From assembly GCA_942490885.1 (NCBI GenBank), contig CALNYT010000002.1, positions 558,001 to 622,000 of the forward strand: a stretch of DNA of 64,000 nt. Direction: 5' to 3'. This document shows, piece after piece, positions 26,528-35,192 of the stretch (position 1 is the stretch's first letter; the number at the start of each line of letters is the position of its first letter). Source of the DNA: Oceanirhabdus sp942490885 (lineage in GTDB: Bacteria > Bacillota > Clostridia > Clostridiales > Clostridiaceae). The notes under the pieces are model-generated. The model did not search any database. It was given only the letters and a program-made list of their open reading frames with translations, and was not told the DNA's origin. A program made the translations under genes and the position numbers.

Positions 26528-26566
26528 AAAACCCTTTGAATGAGCACATAAATCAAAGGGTTTTCT
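26528..26566. terminator. Second terminator-like hairpin with no gene before it
   Basis: A 12-bp stem AAAACCCTTTGA/TCAAAGGGTTTT (26528-26539, 26553-26564) has A and T runs on both sides. It lies between the previous terminator and the next promoter and insulates the efflux operon. Confidence 0.7.
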
Positions 26567-26616
26567 AATTAACATAAACAAACTTCATAAAATTGTAAAT
26601 TATTTTAAAAAAAGCA

Positions 26617-26646
26617 TTGACTTAGATAACTATCTAAGTATATAAT
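26617..26646 (+). promoter_or_regulatory. Promoter with palindromic operator (MFS efflux operon)
   Basis: TTGACT (26617-26622) and TATAAT (26641-26646) are 18 bp apart. The spacer is almost filled by the perfect 9-2-9 inverted repeat ACTTAGATAACTATCTAAGT (26620-26639). A near copy lies in the same place in the promoter of the ArsR-like gene (28446-28475), so this regulator is the probable repressor. Confidence 0.8.
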
Positions 26647-26731
26647 TAAGTTAGAAATTAGTCTAATGGAAATGCGAAAATAGATATGACAAGAAGATTA
26701 ATATAAAAAATAAAATTAAGGAGTGAATCAT

Positions 26732-26869
26732 ATGAAATCATTATTCAAGAAAGAGGTAGCAAAGAAGAAAGATAAAGTTGTTTTAGTTAATAAAATGGAT
26801 ATGCCAAAAGATTTTTATGGAGATATGGAGTCTGCTTTTATAAGCTTTGATGGTAAGTTGTGGATATAA
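26732..26869 (+). CDS. Small 45-residue protein at the head of the efflux operon
   Basis: ATG 26732 lies 8 nt after AAGGAG (26718-26723) and is the first ORF after the operator-bearing promoter. The product has a very basic N-terminus (KSLFKKEVAKKKDKVV) and an acidic, aromatic C-terminus (DMPKDFYGDMESAF). No family is recognised. It may be a regulatory or membrane-associated peptide linked to the transporter that follows, or a leader ORF. Confidence 0.6.
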   Translation: MKSLFKKEVAKKKDKVVLVNKMDMPKDFYGDMESAFISFDGKLWI

Positions 26870-26950
26870 AAGGGGGGGTATGGATATAAATTGCTTTAAA
26901 TAAGGGGATATGAGGGTTAATTAAAATTAATGATTAAAGGGGAGTTAAAA

Positions 26951-28336
26951 ATGGAAGCTAATGTGTTAAGAAATAATAGTATTGATAAGGGGTTAAATAA
27001 TGTAATTAACATGAATATAGTTATACTTCTGATGGGGAGATTGGTATCACTTTTCGGATCAAGCATATATAGTTTTGCCATGAGTATGTATATTTTATCA
27101 GTGACTGGATCAAGTATGAGTTTTTCAATTAATATGGCATTAGTGATATTGCCAATGGTACTATTTGCACCTATTTCTGGGGTTATTGCAGATAAGGTAG
27201 ATAGGAAAAAAATGATAGTTTCTATGGATATATTAAGTGGGATTGTAATTTTAGTTTTATATGGAGTTTCTATGATAAATGGTCTTCAACTAATGTATAT
27301 CTACACAACTACCTTCTTGTTAGCAATTTGTACTGTGTTCTTTGATACACCTATGCAAGCGTCAATTCCTAGTTTGATAAACAAGGAGAAATTAACCAAA
27401 ATAAACTCATGGAATGAGGCGGTTTCTGCAATAACTAGAATATCAGGTCCATTCATTGGAGGAATTGTATTTGCGTTGATAGATATTAGATTATTTTTGT
27501 TGGTAAATGGAGTATCATTCATACTATCAGGTATTTCAGAGATGTTTTTAAATTTCAATGTTGAAAAAATGATAAATGAACAGTGTATTAATGAAGAAAG
27601 TATAAATGAAGAAGTGTATCGTGAAAATAATCTTAATCAAGATGAAGCGTTTAAAGATAATAATAAACAAGAACAGAAAAAATCAATAAAAAGTACTTTT
27701 AAAGAATACTGGATTAATTTTGTAGATGGAATTAAATATTTAAGAAAAGAGAAATGGTTAGCAACCTTTATAACATATGTTATAGCATTTAACTTTCTGT
27801 GTGGAATGGGAATTGCAGTGCCAGGAAATTATATTATGATGAATGTCATTGGGTTTGATCCAAAGACTATTGGAATAATAAATATGTCAATGCCAGTAGC
27901 AGCATTGATCACTGCAATAGTAATATCTATTTTACCAGAAGCAAAGAGTGTGTACAGAAAACTCATAATTGGATTGAGTATAACAAGTATATCAATAATT
28001 ATAGTAGGGACTCTTATAATACCAGAGTTAGTACACTTGTCTTTGAATGCCTACTTTATAGTGTTTATAACAATATTTGCACTTACATCTATGGCATTAA
28101 CAACCTTTAATATTCCTATAAGCGTTACGCTTCAAAAAATGATTCCATCAGATAAAAGAGGAAGAATATTTGGGGTTTTACAAATGTTAACGTACGTATC
28201 GTTACCTTTGGCATACTTGTTATCTGGAATAATGATGGAATACTTACCAGTATTCATCACTCCAATTGCGGCAGGTAGTATCATGTTAATATTAACAGTT
28301 TCAATGGCTAGAAAAAAAGAAATTAAGGAAATGTAA
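26951..28336 (+). CDS. MFS transporter, drug-efflux type
   Basis: About 460 residues with twelve predicted transmembrane helices. The motif-A-like loop after TM2 is GVIADKVDRKKM. A long charged central loop (NEQCINEESINEEVYRENN and on) separates the two halves. This matches the MFS_3/MefA-like group, which exports macrolides and other drugs by proton antiport in the cytoplasmic membrane. ATG 26951 follows AAAGGGGAG; the ATG at 26930 lacks a site. It shares an operator-bearing promoter with the small ORF before it and is followed by the ArsR-like regulator. Confidence 0.85.
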   Translation: MEANVLRNNSIDKGLNNVINMNIVILLMGRLVSLFGSSIYSFAMSMYILSVTGSSMSFSINMALVILPMVLFAPISGVIADKVDRKKMIVSMDILSGIVILVLYGVSMINGLQLMYIYTTTFLLAICTVFFDTPMQASIPSLINKEKLTKINSWNEAVSAITRISGPFIGGIVFALIDIRLFLLVNGVSFILSGISEMFLNFNVEKMINEQCINEESINEEVYRENNLNQDEAFKDNNKQEQKKSIKSTFKEYWINFVDGIKYLRKEKWLATFITYVIAFNFLCGMGIAVPGNYIMMNVIGFDPKTIGIINMSMPVAALITAIVISILPEAKSVYRKLIIGLSITSISIIIVGTLIIPELVHLSLNAYFIVFITIFALTSMALTTFNIPISVTLQKMIPSDKRGRIFGVLQMLTYVSLPLAYLLSGIMMEYLPVFITPIAAGSIMLILTVSMARKKEIKEM

Positions 28337-28344
28337 TAGATGAT

Positions 28345-28384
28345 AGAAGACCTACCTTTTGTACCCCTGAAAGGTAGTTCTTCT
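28345..28384 (+). terminator. Hairpin after the MFS gene
   Basis: AGAAGACCTACCTTT pairs with AAAGGTAGTTCTTCT except for one mismatch (28345-28359 with 28370-28384). It lacks a strong T run but is well placed to end the transcript. Confidence 0.55.
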
Positions 28385-28445
28385 AATAATATCAGAAAAA
28401 AGATATTTTCAAAATATATTATATTTGCTAAAATTATAAATTATA

Positions 28446-28475
28446 TTGACTTAGAAAGTTATCTAATTATATAAT
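28446..28475 (+). promoter_or_regulatory. Promoter with operator half-matching the MFS operon operator
   Basis: TTGACT (28446-28451) and TATAAT (28470-28475) are 18 bp apart. The spacer holds ACTTAGAAAGTTATCTAATT (28449-28468), which agrees with the 26620-26639 palindrome at 15 of 20 positions. The same arrangement suggests autoregulation of the downstream ArsR-like gene. Confidence 0.75.
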
Positions 28476-28559
28476 ATAGTTAGATGGAAATTAAGCAAAC
28501 AGTATTAAATTTAAATATTTTATTAAGTATTAAAAATACGAAAAGGGTGAATTGAACAT

Positions 28560-29657
28560 ATGAAAGTTATAATTAATAATGAGTTAGCAAAGATTTTGGA
28601 CTTTATTTATTTCCCTAGAGCTGGAAGATTTTGCGATGAAATATTATCATCTGAAGCATATGATGATATTGATTATGAAGTAGAAGGTTATGAGGAGTTA
28701 TTAAAGGATACAAAGAAAAAAATGAAGAGTTATTTTGAAATTATAGATAAATTTTATTCAATTGAATCTGATCCCATAATAGAGTTTATAGGAAGAGATG
28801 TGTTATTAGAAAGTGTTGATATTGAAGAATATTTGAGTAAAGCACTAGAATTAGATGTAGAAATCATTAATATTAATATGCTTAAATTTTTATTAGAATA
28901 TATAGACAAACAAGAAATGTTTGAGAATGATGTGCTTGAAAAAAGATATATCGATAAAGAGTATATGTTATCTTTAATTAAAAGCTCATCATTAGCACCA
29001 AGTATGAAATGGGCTCTGTTATGTGCTATTGATAATCCTAAAGGATACATTAAAGAGTATGTAGAATTTATGAAAAATATTAAGCCTAGTTTTGATGAGG
29101 TATGGATACAAGGTGAGAAGGCAATTCTTGAGTATAGAGAAGGTTTTACAAAAGCAGTAGAAAAAGGTGGAATGGAATTTTTAAATAGAATATGTGGTAA
29201 TCTTTTTGAAGAACAAAAGTTGAATTTTGATACTGTAATTATATCTTTGAGTTATATTGCATCTACAACTATAAGACTTAGTGAATTTAATGATACTTTA
29301 TTATTTCATTGGGGATATAAGGTAGAGGAGGTTTTTGAGTATTTAAAGGAAAGGAAAGAATTTGAACTTGAAAATAGATTGAGGATAATGAAGACATTAG
29401 GTGATAAGACTAAGTATAAAATGCTTAAACTAATAGCTGAAGATCCAGAAATATGTGCAAATGATATTATAAATGAGCTAGAGCTTACAGGTGCAACGGT
29501 ATCATATCATATTAATCTTATGAGTTCATATAGGATACTTAAGATAACTAAAACAAATAAGAAGAATTCATTTGAGATAGATAAAAATACATTGAAAGAT
29601 TTAATACAAGGAATTGTTAAGGACTTCAATTTATATGATATGATGGAAAAAGAATAA
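28560..29657 (+). CDS. ArsR-type winged-helix regulator with large N-terminal domain
   Basis: A 365-residue protein. The C-terminal 95 residues form an ArsR-like winged helix (LEIRLRIM-type entry, GDKTKYKMLKLIAED, CANDIINELELTGATVSYHI, LMSSYRILKIT). The N-terminal 270 residues are helical and charged and are probably a ligand-binding or dimerisation domain. No CxC metal site of classic ArsR proteins is seen. It sits just after the MFS exporter and shares its operator sequence, so it is likely a repressor that senses an exported compound. Confidence 0.8.
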   Translation: MKVIINNELAKILDFIYFPRAGRFCDEILSSEAYDDIDYEVEGYEELLKDTKKKMKSYFEIIDKFYSIESDPIIEFIGRDVLLESVDIEEYLSKALELDVEIININMLKFLLEYIDKQEMFENDVLEKRYIDKEYMLSLIKSSSLAPSMKWALLCAIDNPKGYIKEYVEFMKNIKPSFDEVWIQGEKAILEYREGFTKAVEKGGMEFLNRICGNLFEEQKLNFDTVIISLSYIASTTIRLSEFNDTLLFHWGYKVEEVFEYLKERKEFELENRLRIMKTLGDKTKYKMLKLIAEDPEICANDIINELELTGATVSYHINLMSSYRILKITKTNKKNSFEIDKNTLKDLIQGIVKDFNLYDMMEKE

Positions 29658-29699
29658 CCGATAATGCCTAATAATACCTAAATAATATATTGTTATTGA

Positions 29700-29736
29700 A
29701 GCTACCTCATACATTTTATTGTAGAGGTAGTTTTTA
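29700..29736 (+). terminator. Rho-independent terminator
   Basis: CTACCTC (29702-29708) pairs with GAGGTAG (29724-29730), with an extra inner 4-bp stem (TACA/TGTA) and a T run after it. It ends the ArsR-like gene. Confidence 0.75.
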
Positions 29737-29774
29737 CATATAAAAATATAAATAAAGGTTAGTTTAAATTTATT

Positions 29775-29857
29775 ATGAACTTCAATTCATTTAAATTGAC
29801 TTTTGTGTTAATTGAATGTAGAATAAATACATACTATTTAAATGAACTGTGATTCAT
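29775..29857 (+). promoter_or_regulatory. Promoter flanked by two TetR-type operators
   Basis: TTGACT (29796-29801) and TAGAAT (29819-29824) are 17 bp apart. ATGAACTTCAATTCAT (29775-29790) lies just upstream and ATGAACTGTGATTCAT (29842-29857) just downstream; both have the form ATGAA-N6-TTCAT. The next gene encodes a TetR-type repressor, which is the obvious ligand. Confidence 0.78.
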
Positions 29858-29903
29858 ATTAAAAATCTATAAACAATACATTGGAAATGATGAGGAGAAA
29901 TAC

Positions 29904-30455
29904 ATGCCAAAGATTATAAAAAACTTAGATGAGAAGATATATAAATCAGCACTGAACCTGTTTTATAAACTTGGATACGATAAGGTTGAAATGAAAACTA
30001 TTTCAAAAGATGTAGGTATTGCTGTTGGAACATTATATAACTATTACCCTAACAAAAAAACTCTTTATAAAAAAATCTTAATTGATAGTTGGAATATCAC
30101 TTTTGAAAAGGTTGAAGAAATCTGTAATAGTGATGTAATGGCAAAAGAAAAGATAAAAGAAGTATTATTCACTATCTATAATGATGTTATAGATAGGAGA
30201 GGGCTTGGGCGTGAACTATTTAAAGGAACCTCTGAGGAAGGGATTGTATTTGAAAAGTTAAGGGAGCGATTACTTGATAAATTAATTAATATAATAAGCT
30301 CTTGTGAGGAGATAAGTGATGAAGCAAAAGAATTTAATGAAAGAATAAGTCTAACACTTATATTTAATGGGTTTCTTCTTCTTGAACAAAAAGTAGAAGA
30401 ACATGATAAAAATCTAGAATTTATAGACTATATGGTAGAGAAGATGTTGTTTTAG
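29904..30455 (+). CDS. TetR/AcrR-family transcriptional regulator
   Basis: A 183-residue regulator. The N-terminal helix-turn-helix is typical of the family: LNLFYKLGYDKVEMKTISKD followed by VGIAVGTLYNYYPNKKTLY. The C-terminal helical domain should bind an effector. It follows a promoter flanked by two matching palindromes and precedes a MATE exporter by 58 nt, so it most likely represses itself and the exporter until an exported compound binds. Confidence 0.88.
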   Translation: MPKIIKNLDEKIYKSALNLFYKLGYDKVEMKTISKDVGIAVGTLYNYYPNKKTLYKKILIDSWNITFEKVEEICNSDVMAKEKIKEVLFTIYNDVIDRRGLGRELFKGTSEEGIVFEKLRERLLDKLINIISSCEEISDEAKEFNERISLTLIFNGFLLLEQKVEEHDKNLEFIDYMVEKMLF

Positions 30456-30513
30456 AAATATGAAAGATTAAAAAAGATTGAGATAATAGAATAAATATGT
30501 AGGAGGGGTTTTA

Positions 30514-31887
30514 ATGGAAGGAAGCAAAGACAAAAGAAGAAAATTATTTGAGAGTGATAATGTAGAAAAAACATTAAATAAATTGGCGGTACCAGGGATT
30601 ATTGCTATGTTGATATCAGCTATCTATAATATTGTGGATTCATATTTTGTAGGAATGTTAAATAGTTCAGAGGCTATGGCAGCTGTTGCTGTTGCATTTC
30701 CATTGTTTATATTGATTTCAGCAGTGGGGCAGATGTTTGGTGTGGGAGCAGCGTCATATATATCAAGGTTGTTGGGAAAGAAGGATATGGAAGAGGCAAA
30801 CAAGACTGGATCAACTACTTTCTTTACAGCTATAGTGATAGCATTAATTTTCACAGTTATAGGATTCGTATTTATGAATAAATTATTGAGAATATTTGGT
30901 GCTTCAGATGAAATCATGGTATATGCTCTTGATTACAGTAGGGTATTAATTTTAGGAGCAACATTCACAATATTAAATATGACATTAAACAATATGATAA
31001 GGGCGGAGGGAAGCCCTAAGTATAGCATGATAGCAATAAGTCTAGGAGCTATACTAAACATTGTATTTGATCCGATTTTTATGTTTGCATTTGATATGGG
31101 GGTTAAAGGAGCAGCAATAGCAACTGTATTAGGACAGGGTATCTCAACTATCTTTCTTATCTCGTATTATCTTAAAGGAAAGAGTACAGTTAAAATTTCA
31201 CTTAAGAATTTCACGTTCAATAAAAGGATATACGCAAATGTAATGCAGATTGGAATTGCAACCTTTGCAAGACAAGCATTATCAAGTTTATCAATGGGAC
31301 TTATAAATAATGCTGCAAATCCATATGGAACAGCAGCTGTAGCATCGGTAGGAATAACTTTGAGAATAATGTCAATTGTTATGTATGTAGTATTTGGATA
31401 TAGTCAAGGATTCCAACCGCTTGCAGGGTATAATTACGGGGCTAAGAAATATAAAAAGCTTATTAGGGCGATTAAATATTCATTGAAGGTGACAACAATT
31501 TTCTGTACAATATCTTCAGTGTTGTTAATTGCATTTGCACCAAGTGTAGTAGGAATATTCAGTTCTGATCCAGAGGTTATTAAAATTGGAAGTATGATGT
31601 TAAGATATATGTGTTTATTCACTTCTTTATTCGGATTTCAGAATGTGTATGCAGTGTTATTCCAAGCCTTGGGTAAAGGCAAACAAGCATTGGCACTATC
31701 TGTTGCAAGACAAGGTATATTCCTAATACCAGCAGCACTAATTTTACCAGATATATTTGATATTACTGGAGTGGCATTAATACAACCAACAGCAGATTTC
31801 TTAACAATAATATTAACTGGAGTGATGGCGTTTCAGTTTAGAGGATATTTAAAGGATAAGGATGAAGTTTCAATTGAAGTAGCGTAA
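30514..31887 (+). CDS. MATE-family multidrug efflux protein
   Basis: 457 residues with twelve hydrophobic helices in two homologous halves. The first half has NKLAVPGIIAMLISAIYNIV and SYFVGMLNSSEAMAAVAVAFP. The loop IRAEGSPKYSM and the second-half segment YSQGFQPLAGYNYGAKKYK are hallmarks of the NorM/MepA-like MATE group. It exports cationic drugs with Na+ or H+ antiport in the cytoplasmic membrane. It starts after AGGAGGGG and is transcribed with the TetR-type gene. Confidence 0.92.
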   Translation: MEGSKDKRRKLFESDNVEKTLNKLAVPGIIAMLISAIYNIVDSYFVGMLNSSEAMAAVAVAFPLFILISAVGQMFGVGAASYISRLLGKKDMEEANKTGSTTFFTAIVIALIFTVIGFVFMNKLLRIFGASDEIMVYALDYSRVLILGATFTILNMTLNNMIRAEGSPKYSMIAISLGAILNIVFDPIFMFAFDMGVKGAAIATVLGQGISTIFLISYYLKGKSTVKISLKNFTFNKRIYANVMQIGIATFARQALSSLSMGLINNAANPYGTAAVASVGITLRIMSIVMYVVFGYSQGFQPLAGYNYGAKKYKKLIRAIKYSLKVTTIFCTISSVLLIAFAPSVVGIFSSDPEVIKIGSMMLRYMCLFTSLFGFQNVYAVLFQALGKGKQALALSVARQGIFLIPAALILPDIFDITGVALIQPTADFLTIILTGVMAFQFRGYLKDKDEVSIEVA

Positions 31888-31891
31888 ATAG

Positions 31892-31920
31892 AAAAGCACG
31901 GTTCTCCGTGCTTTTTTTAA
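31892..31920. terminator. Rho-independent terminator between convergent genes
   Basis: A 10-bp stem AAAAGCACGG/CCGTGCTTTT (31892-31901, 31906-31915) with a TTCT loop and T run lies directly after the MATE gene. Confidence 0.88.
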
Positions 31921-32630
31921 AGGTGGAATTTTTTCTTTAAGTAAATTTCCATTTTTTCAGGCATTTTATAATGAAGTAGAATAAAGCCTATTGATAAAGG
32001 AGCAATTGAGACCAATGTTCCTAGGGACCATGTTAACTTTGGGGTATTAAATATATTAAATGTTATTATAAGATCTAATATTAAACAAAATATTGTGATT
32101 GCAGCAAGTACTATACCCGCAATATTCACACCTTTTGATGGTAGTTTTTTTATAACTAAATAAGAGAATAATATAGTTAAATATAGTAGTAATACTATAG
32201 GTAAACCAAAGTTTAATGCCCAACTCATGGTTATATCTACTCTGTCGTACATAAGTAGCATGGAGAGGGTATTTATGAGACAAATATTCAATGACATTAA
32301 AAATGTTTTTCCAAAACCCAAAAGTACAAATGTATAAACTACAATTGAAAACATTGAAATACTGCTGTATTTGGACCAAGTTAGATTATTGTATAAACTA
32401 TAATCTATAAATGATAGTAGAAGCATGATTGAAATAAGTATTGTGGAGATAATTAAGAAAGCTCCTCTTTTTCTCTCTGCAACCTTTTCAGAATGTACAT
32501 TTATAGCTTTTGGAAACAGTATTTTTCGTTCTTTTTTATCAGCTAAATCTTTTGGAATAGGATAATTGCATAGCGGACATTCATACACTCCGTAATCAGT
32601 TTCTACTCCGCATTTTGAACAATAGGGCAT
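31917..32630 (-). CDS. DUF6320-type zinc-ribbon membrane protein
   Basis: A 237-residue protein. It opens with a zinc ribbon (YCSKCGVETDYGVYECPLCNYPIP, four Cys split as CxxC/CxxC), then a basic linker and about six membrane helices. This matches DUF6320. It follows the acyltransferase gene by 35 nt on the same strand; the pairing of this family with condensation-like acyltransferases suggests a joint role at the membrane, perhaps in lipid or ester synthesis. That role is inference. Confidence 0.7.
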   Translation of the reverse strand: MPYCSKCGVETDYGVYECPLCNYPIPKDLADKKERKILFPKAINVHSEKVAERKRGAFLIISTILISIMLLLSFIDYSLYNNLTWSKYSSISMFSIVVYTFVLLGFGKTFLMSLNICLINTLSMLLMYDRVDITMSWALNFGLPIVLLLYLTILFSYLVIKKLPSKGVNIAGIVLAAITIFCLILDLIITFNIFNTPKLTWSLGTLVSIAPLSIGFILLHYKMPEKMEIYLKKKFHL

Positions 32631-32665
32631 ATAAACACCTCCGTTAGTTTCTATACAAAATTTAT

Positions 32666-33913
32666 CTACAAGTAATTTGTTTCTATTTTTATAGGAATAT
32701 TCATTTTTCTGATTTTAGAGAAAAATATTTCTTCAAGATCTTTTCTATATGTCATCTTACCAAAGGTAATATGTATGTCATTTTTATAACTAATAGCTGT
32801 TACTTTAATTTTATTTCCGCTACTAGGAGGAGGATAAACATCAAATCTTTCTATATGTTTCTGCATTTCAATTGGAAGTCTCACAAGTCCCATATTGGAA
32901 AACCCAGAAGTATAGTTTGCTTCCCCAAAACTACTATGAACAAATGGCATTATCAAATCTTTAATGAATGAAGGAATTATTCTTAAAAAGATATTATTCC
33001 CACTACGGACATTTTTACATAACAACTGTTTTAGAACTTTATCATTATTATTTAAATTCATGTAGTTATGAATATATTCCACAATTTCTTTTAAAGTGTA
33101 TTCTCCTAATCTAGGATCAATTGTAGGGGTCAGTGAAATGAAAAAGTTATTCATTGTTTTTGAGGGAAAAATAGAGCGTAAATTAATAGGAACATTAAGT
33201 ACTATGGGTTTCTTTTTGTAACCATTCTTATCAATTAACTCTATAGTTGATTCAATAAAAAGAGCGCATAATAACTCTGTTAATGAACAATTAAATTCTT
33301 TTGATTTACTCAATAAATCTTTTACTGGTAAAATCCCTGTTACAATATGATAGGTACCTTTTTCGCTTAGTTTAAAAGGGAAATGAAAGGCTTTTTCTTT
33401 CACTCGTTTAGTAGGAATCTTCCTATCAAAATGTTTTTTATAAGAATCCTCAAACTCTTCTTTTGTAGGAGTATTACCAATATAAGTTAAAACATTCTCA
33501 TGAATTAAATCTTTTATTTTTAAATACTCTTGGAGTAGGTATTGAAGAAATATCATTGCACCATTTCCATCTGTCAAAGCGTGTGTAAATTCAAGAGATA
33601 TTCTGTTGTTGAAATAGAGAACTCTAAAAGGAAAATGATGTTTTCTTACATTTAAGTTCATGCATGGATAGAATTTCTCTTCTTCTACCAGAAGCTTTTC
33701 ATTGCTTTTATCGAAATAACTCCAAAATAATCCTGTTTTTAAAGATACATTAAAATAAGGAAATCGTTCAAGTGCTGAATCCAAGGATTTTTCAAGAATA
33801 GCTTTATCTACGGGAAAATTCAGAGTAGATGAAATTCTAAAAAGCGTTGTTACTCTTGTTGATGGTAGGGAAGCATACATCTTTGCAGCATTATCTAAAG
33901 AAGACCAACTCAT
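32666..33913 (-). CDS. Condensation-domain/PapA-like acyltransferase
   Basis: A 415-residue protein of the CoA-dependent (BAHD/condensation-like) acyltransferase fold. The catalytic HxxxDG is seen as FTHALTDGNGAMIFLQYLL, and the C-terminal half has the structural segment VLNVPINLRSIFPSKTMNNF. Such proteins esterify alcohols or lipids with an acyl-CoA. There is no signal peptide. Together with the DUF6320 membrane protein it forms a two-gene operon. The substrate is not readable; no NRPS module is near. Confidence 0.72.
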   Translation of the reverse strand: MSWSSLDNAAKMYASLPSTRVTTLFRISSTLNFPVDKAILEKSLDSALERFPYFNVSLKTGLFWSYFDKSNEKLLVEEEKFYPCMNLNVRKHHFPFRVLYFNNRISLEFTHALTDGNGAMIFLQYLLQEYLKIKDLIHENVLTYIGNTPTKEEFEDSYKKHFDRKIPTKRVKEKAFHFPFKLSEKGTYHIVTGILPVKDLLSKSKEFNCSLTELLCALFIESTIELIDKNGYKKKPIVLNVPINLRSIFPSKTMNNFFISLTPTIDPRLGEYTLKEIVEYIHNYMNLNNNDKVLKQLLCKNVRSGNNIFLRIIPSFIKDLIMPFVHSSFGEANYTSGFSNMGLVRLPIEMQKHIERFDVYPPPSSGNKIKVTAISYKNDIHITFGKMTYRKDLEEIFFSKIRKMNIPIKIETNYL

Positions 33914-33978
33914 CTTAACACCTCCTTGTTTTGTCTCTTTTAATAATTATAACAACAACTACCATAAATAATCTATCA

Positions 33979-34018
33979 TATTTTGTTTTCTATGAAACAA
34001 AATAAGTATATGAAACAA
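33979..34018. promoter_or_regulatory. Inverted and direct repeat upstream of the acyltransferase operon
   Basis: TATTTTGTTT (33979-33988) pairs with AAACAAAATA (33995-34004). TATGAAACAA occurs at 33991-34000 and again 18 bp further at 34009-34018. This may be an operator for the minus-strand operon or for the XapX gene. Confidence 0.45.
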
Positions 34019-34103
34019 GACATATTAAAAATAACAAGTCAAAATAGACGAGCGTATCTACAGAGTATCTTGAATATGCCTAACAATGAGGAGTTGGAAT
34101 AAA

Positions 34104-34271
34104 ATGAAATTAGTGTTAATAGCATTAGCTACAGGAATCGTAACAGGAGGGGTTTTTACTTTAGCTAAACTACCGCTGCCAGCACCTCCAACAGTTGCAG
34201 GTATTGCAGGCATCGTTGGAATCTTTCTTGGGTCAAAGCTTATGGAATATCTATTAAAACTTTTTAAATAA
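34104..34271 (+). CDS. XapX domain (DUF1427) small membrane protein
   Basis: A 55-residue protein with two hydrophobic helices and the XapX pattern: KLVLIALATGIVTGGVFTLA, then LPLPAPPTVAGIAGIVGIFL and GSKLMEYLLK. ATG 34104 lies 10 nt after GAGGAG (34088-34093). Function is unknown; family members are tiny membrane proteins with a Pro-rich turn between the helices. Confidence 0.8.
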   Translation: MKLVLIALATGIVTGGVFTLAKLPLPAPPTVAGIAGIVGIFLGSKLMEYLLKLFK

Positions 34272-34498
34272 AAAAGCTGGAACCGAACTAAATCCAAAAG
34301 GTTTAGAAGTAGTTTAATCCAACTTTAGGTTTGTAAGTGGTACATATTTTTATAAATTTTATTTGTCCCCATAAAAATTTATAAACAAATAATTTGTTTT
34401 GGCATTACTTAGTATTTGTAACAAATGGGGTAGATATTCAAGAAAACATTACAAGGAGGTTATAAAACTGACTAACACTTTTATAATCAATGAGAAAA
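34272..34498. other. Intergenic region, no gene seen
   Basis: AT-rich sequence after the XapX gene. An AAGGAGG is present at 34453-34459, but only a 16-codon frame with a CTG start follows, so no gene is called. Confidence 0.4.
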
Positions 34499-34521
34499 CC
34501 ACTAAAGTAAGACTTTAGTGG
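34499..34521 (-). terminator. Terminator of the DUF3842 gene
   Basis: A 10-bp stem CCACTAAAGT/ACTTTAGTGG (34499-34508, 34512-34521) is followed on the minus strand by TTTTCTC. It lies 17 nt beyond the DUF3842 stop. Confidence 0.75.
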
Positions 34522-34537
34522 CATGTGATTAAATAGC

Positions 34538-34954
34538 TTATTTGTTCTTAAAAAAATCAGTTAAATTTTCTATTAAAGAATCAATTATAGTATTAAATCT
34601 AATTTCTTCTGTTCCCACAATGTGTATTCCACATCTGTTAAGGGGGATAAGAAATTTTTCAGCAGAACTATCGCTTATTGCATTAGCTATAAGGGGACTT
34701 ATCTCTCCCATCATGGAGTTTGCACTTATTATGGCAACAGGGCCAATTAGTACATCAATTTTTTTACTGGTCACAATAATTGCATTTTCTCCTGTAGCTC
34801 CACAATCAGCACCTGCTTTCAACATTGCAGAGGTTGCTAGTGAATTCGTTCCTAGCGCTATAATTTCAATATCATCTTTAAATTTACTTTTGAGTTTTGA
34901 TACTATGGTTTTACCTATGCCGCCACCTTGACCATCAACAATTCCAATTCGCAT
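34538..34954 (-). CDS. DUF3842 family protein
   Basis: A 138-residue Rossmann-like protein that begins MRIGIVDGQGGGIGKTIVSK, a glycine-rich nucleotide-binding-like loop. IEIIALGTNSLATSAMLKAG and DVLIGPVAIISANSMMGEIS follow, all typical of DUF3842. Function is unknown; the loop suggests a dinucleotide or nucleotide ligand. Four upstream codons in the frame are ignored in favour of the family start at 34954. Confidence 0.8.
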   Translation of the reverse strand: MRIGIVDGQGGGIGKTIVSKLKSKFKDDIEIIALGTNSLATSAMLKAGADCGATGENAIIVTSKKIDVLIGPVAIISANSMMGEISPLIANAISDSSAEKFLIPLNRCGIHIVGTEEIRFNTIIDSLIENLTDFFKNK

Positions 34955-35127
34955 AATATTCCTCATCTATTCTTCAATATAATTTTGGTTTATTATAGCA
35001 TAAATGTATTAGTTGAACAATGCGGTGGTAGGGGATAAATTTTAATAAATTCTGAAAAAATATATTAAAGAAGCATATAAAAATAGTAGATGCTTGTCTA
35101 AACTCTTGTATAAAAAATCATAAAATA

Positions 35128-35136
35128 TGGTATAAT
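35128..35136 (+). promoter_or_regulatory. Extended -10 promoter of the degV gene
   Basis: TGGTATAAT (35128-35136) fits an extended -10 element, with TTGTAT as a poor -35 further upstream. The start codon of the DegV gene is 56 nt downstream. Confidence 0.5.
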
Positions 35137-35192
35137 GAACTAAACAAAACATGTGATATTGATAAATGTTCATTAGGTTTGGAGGATTTAAG

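Noticed and set aside
32056..32379. A 107-codon minus-strand ORF inside the DUF6320 gene
   Set aside because: It is an alternate-frame shadow on the same strand as a recognisable membrane protein.
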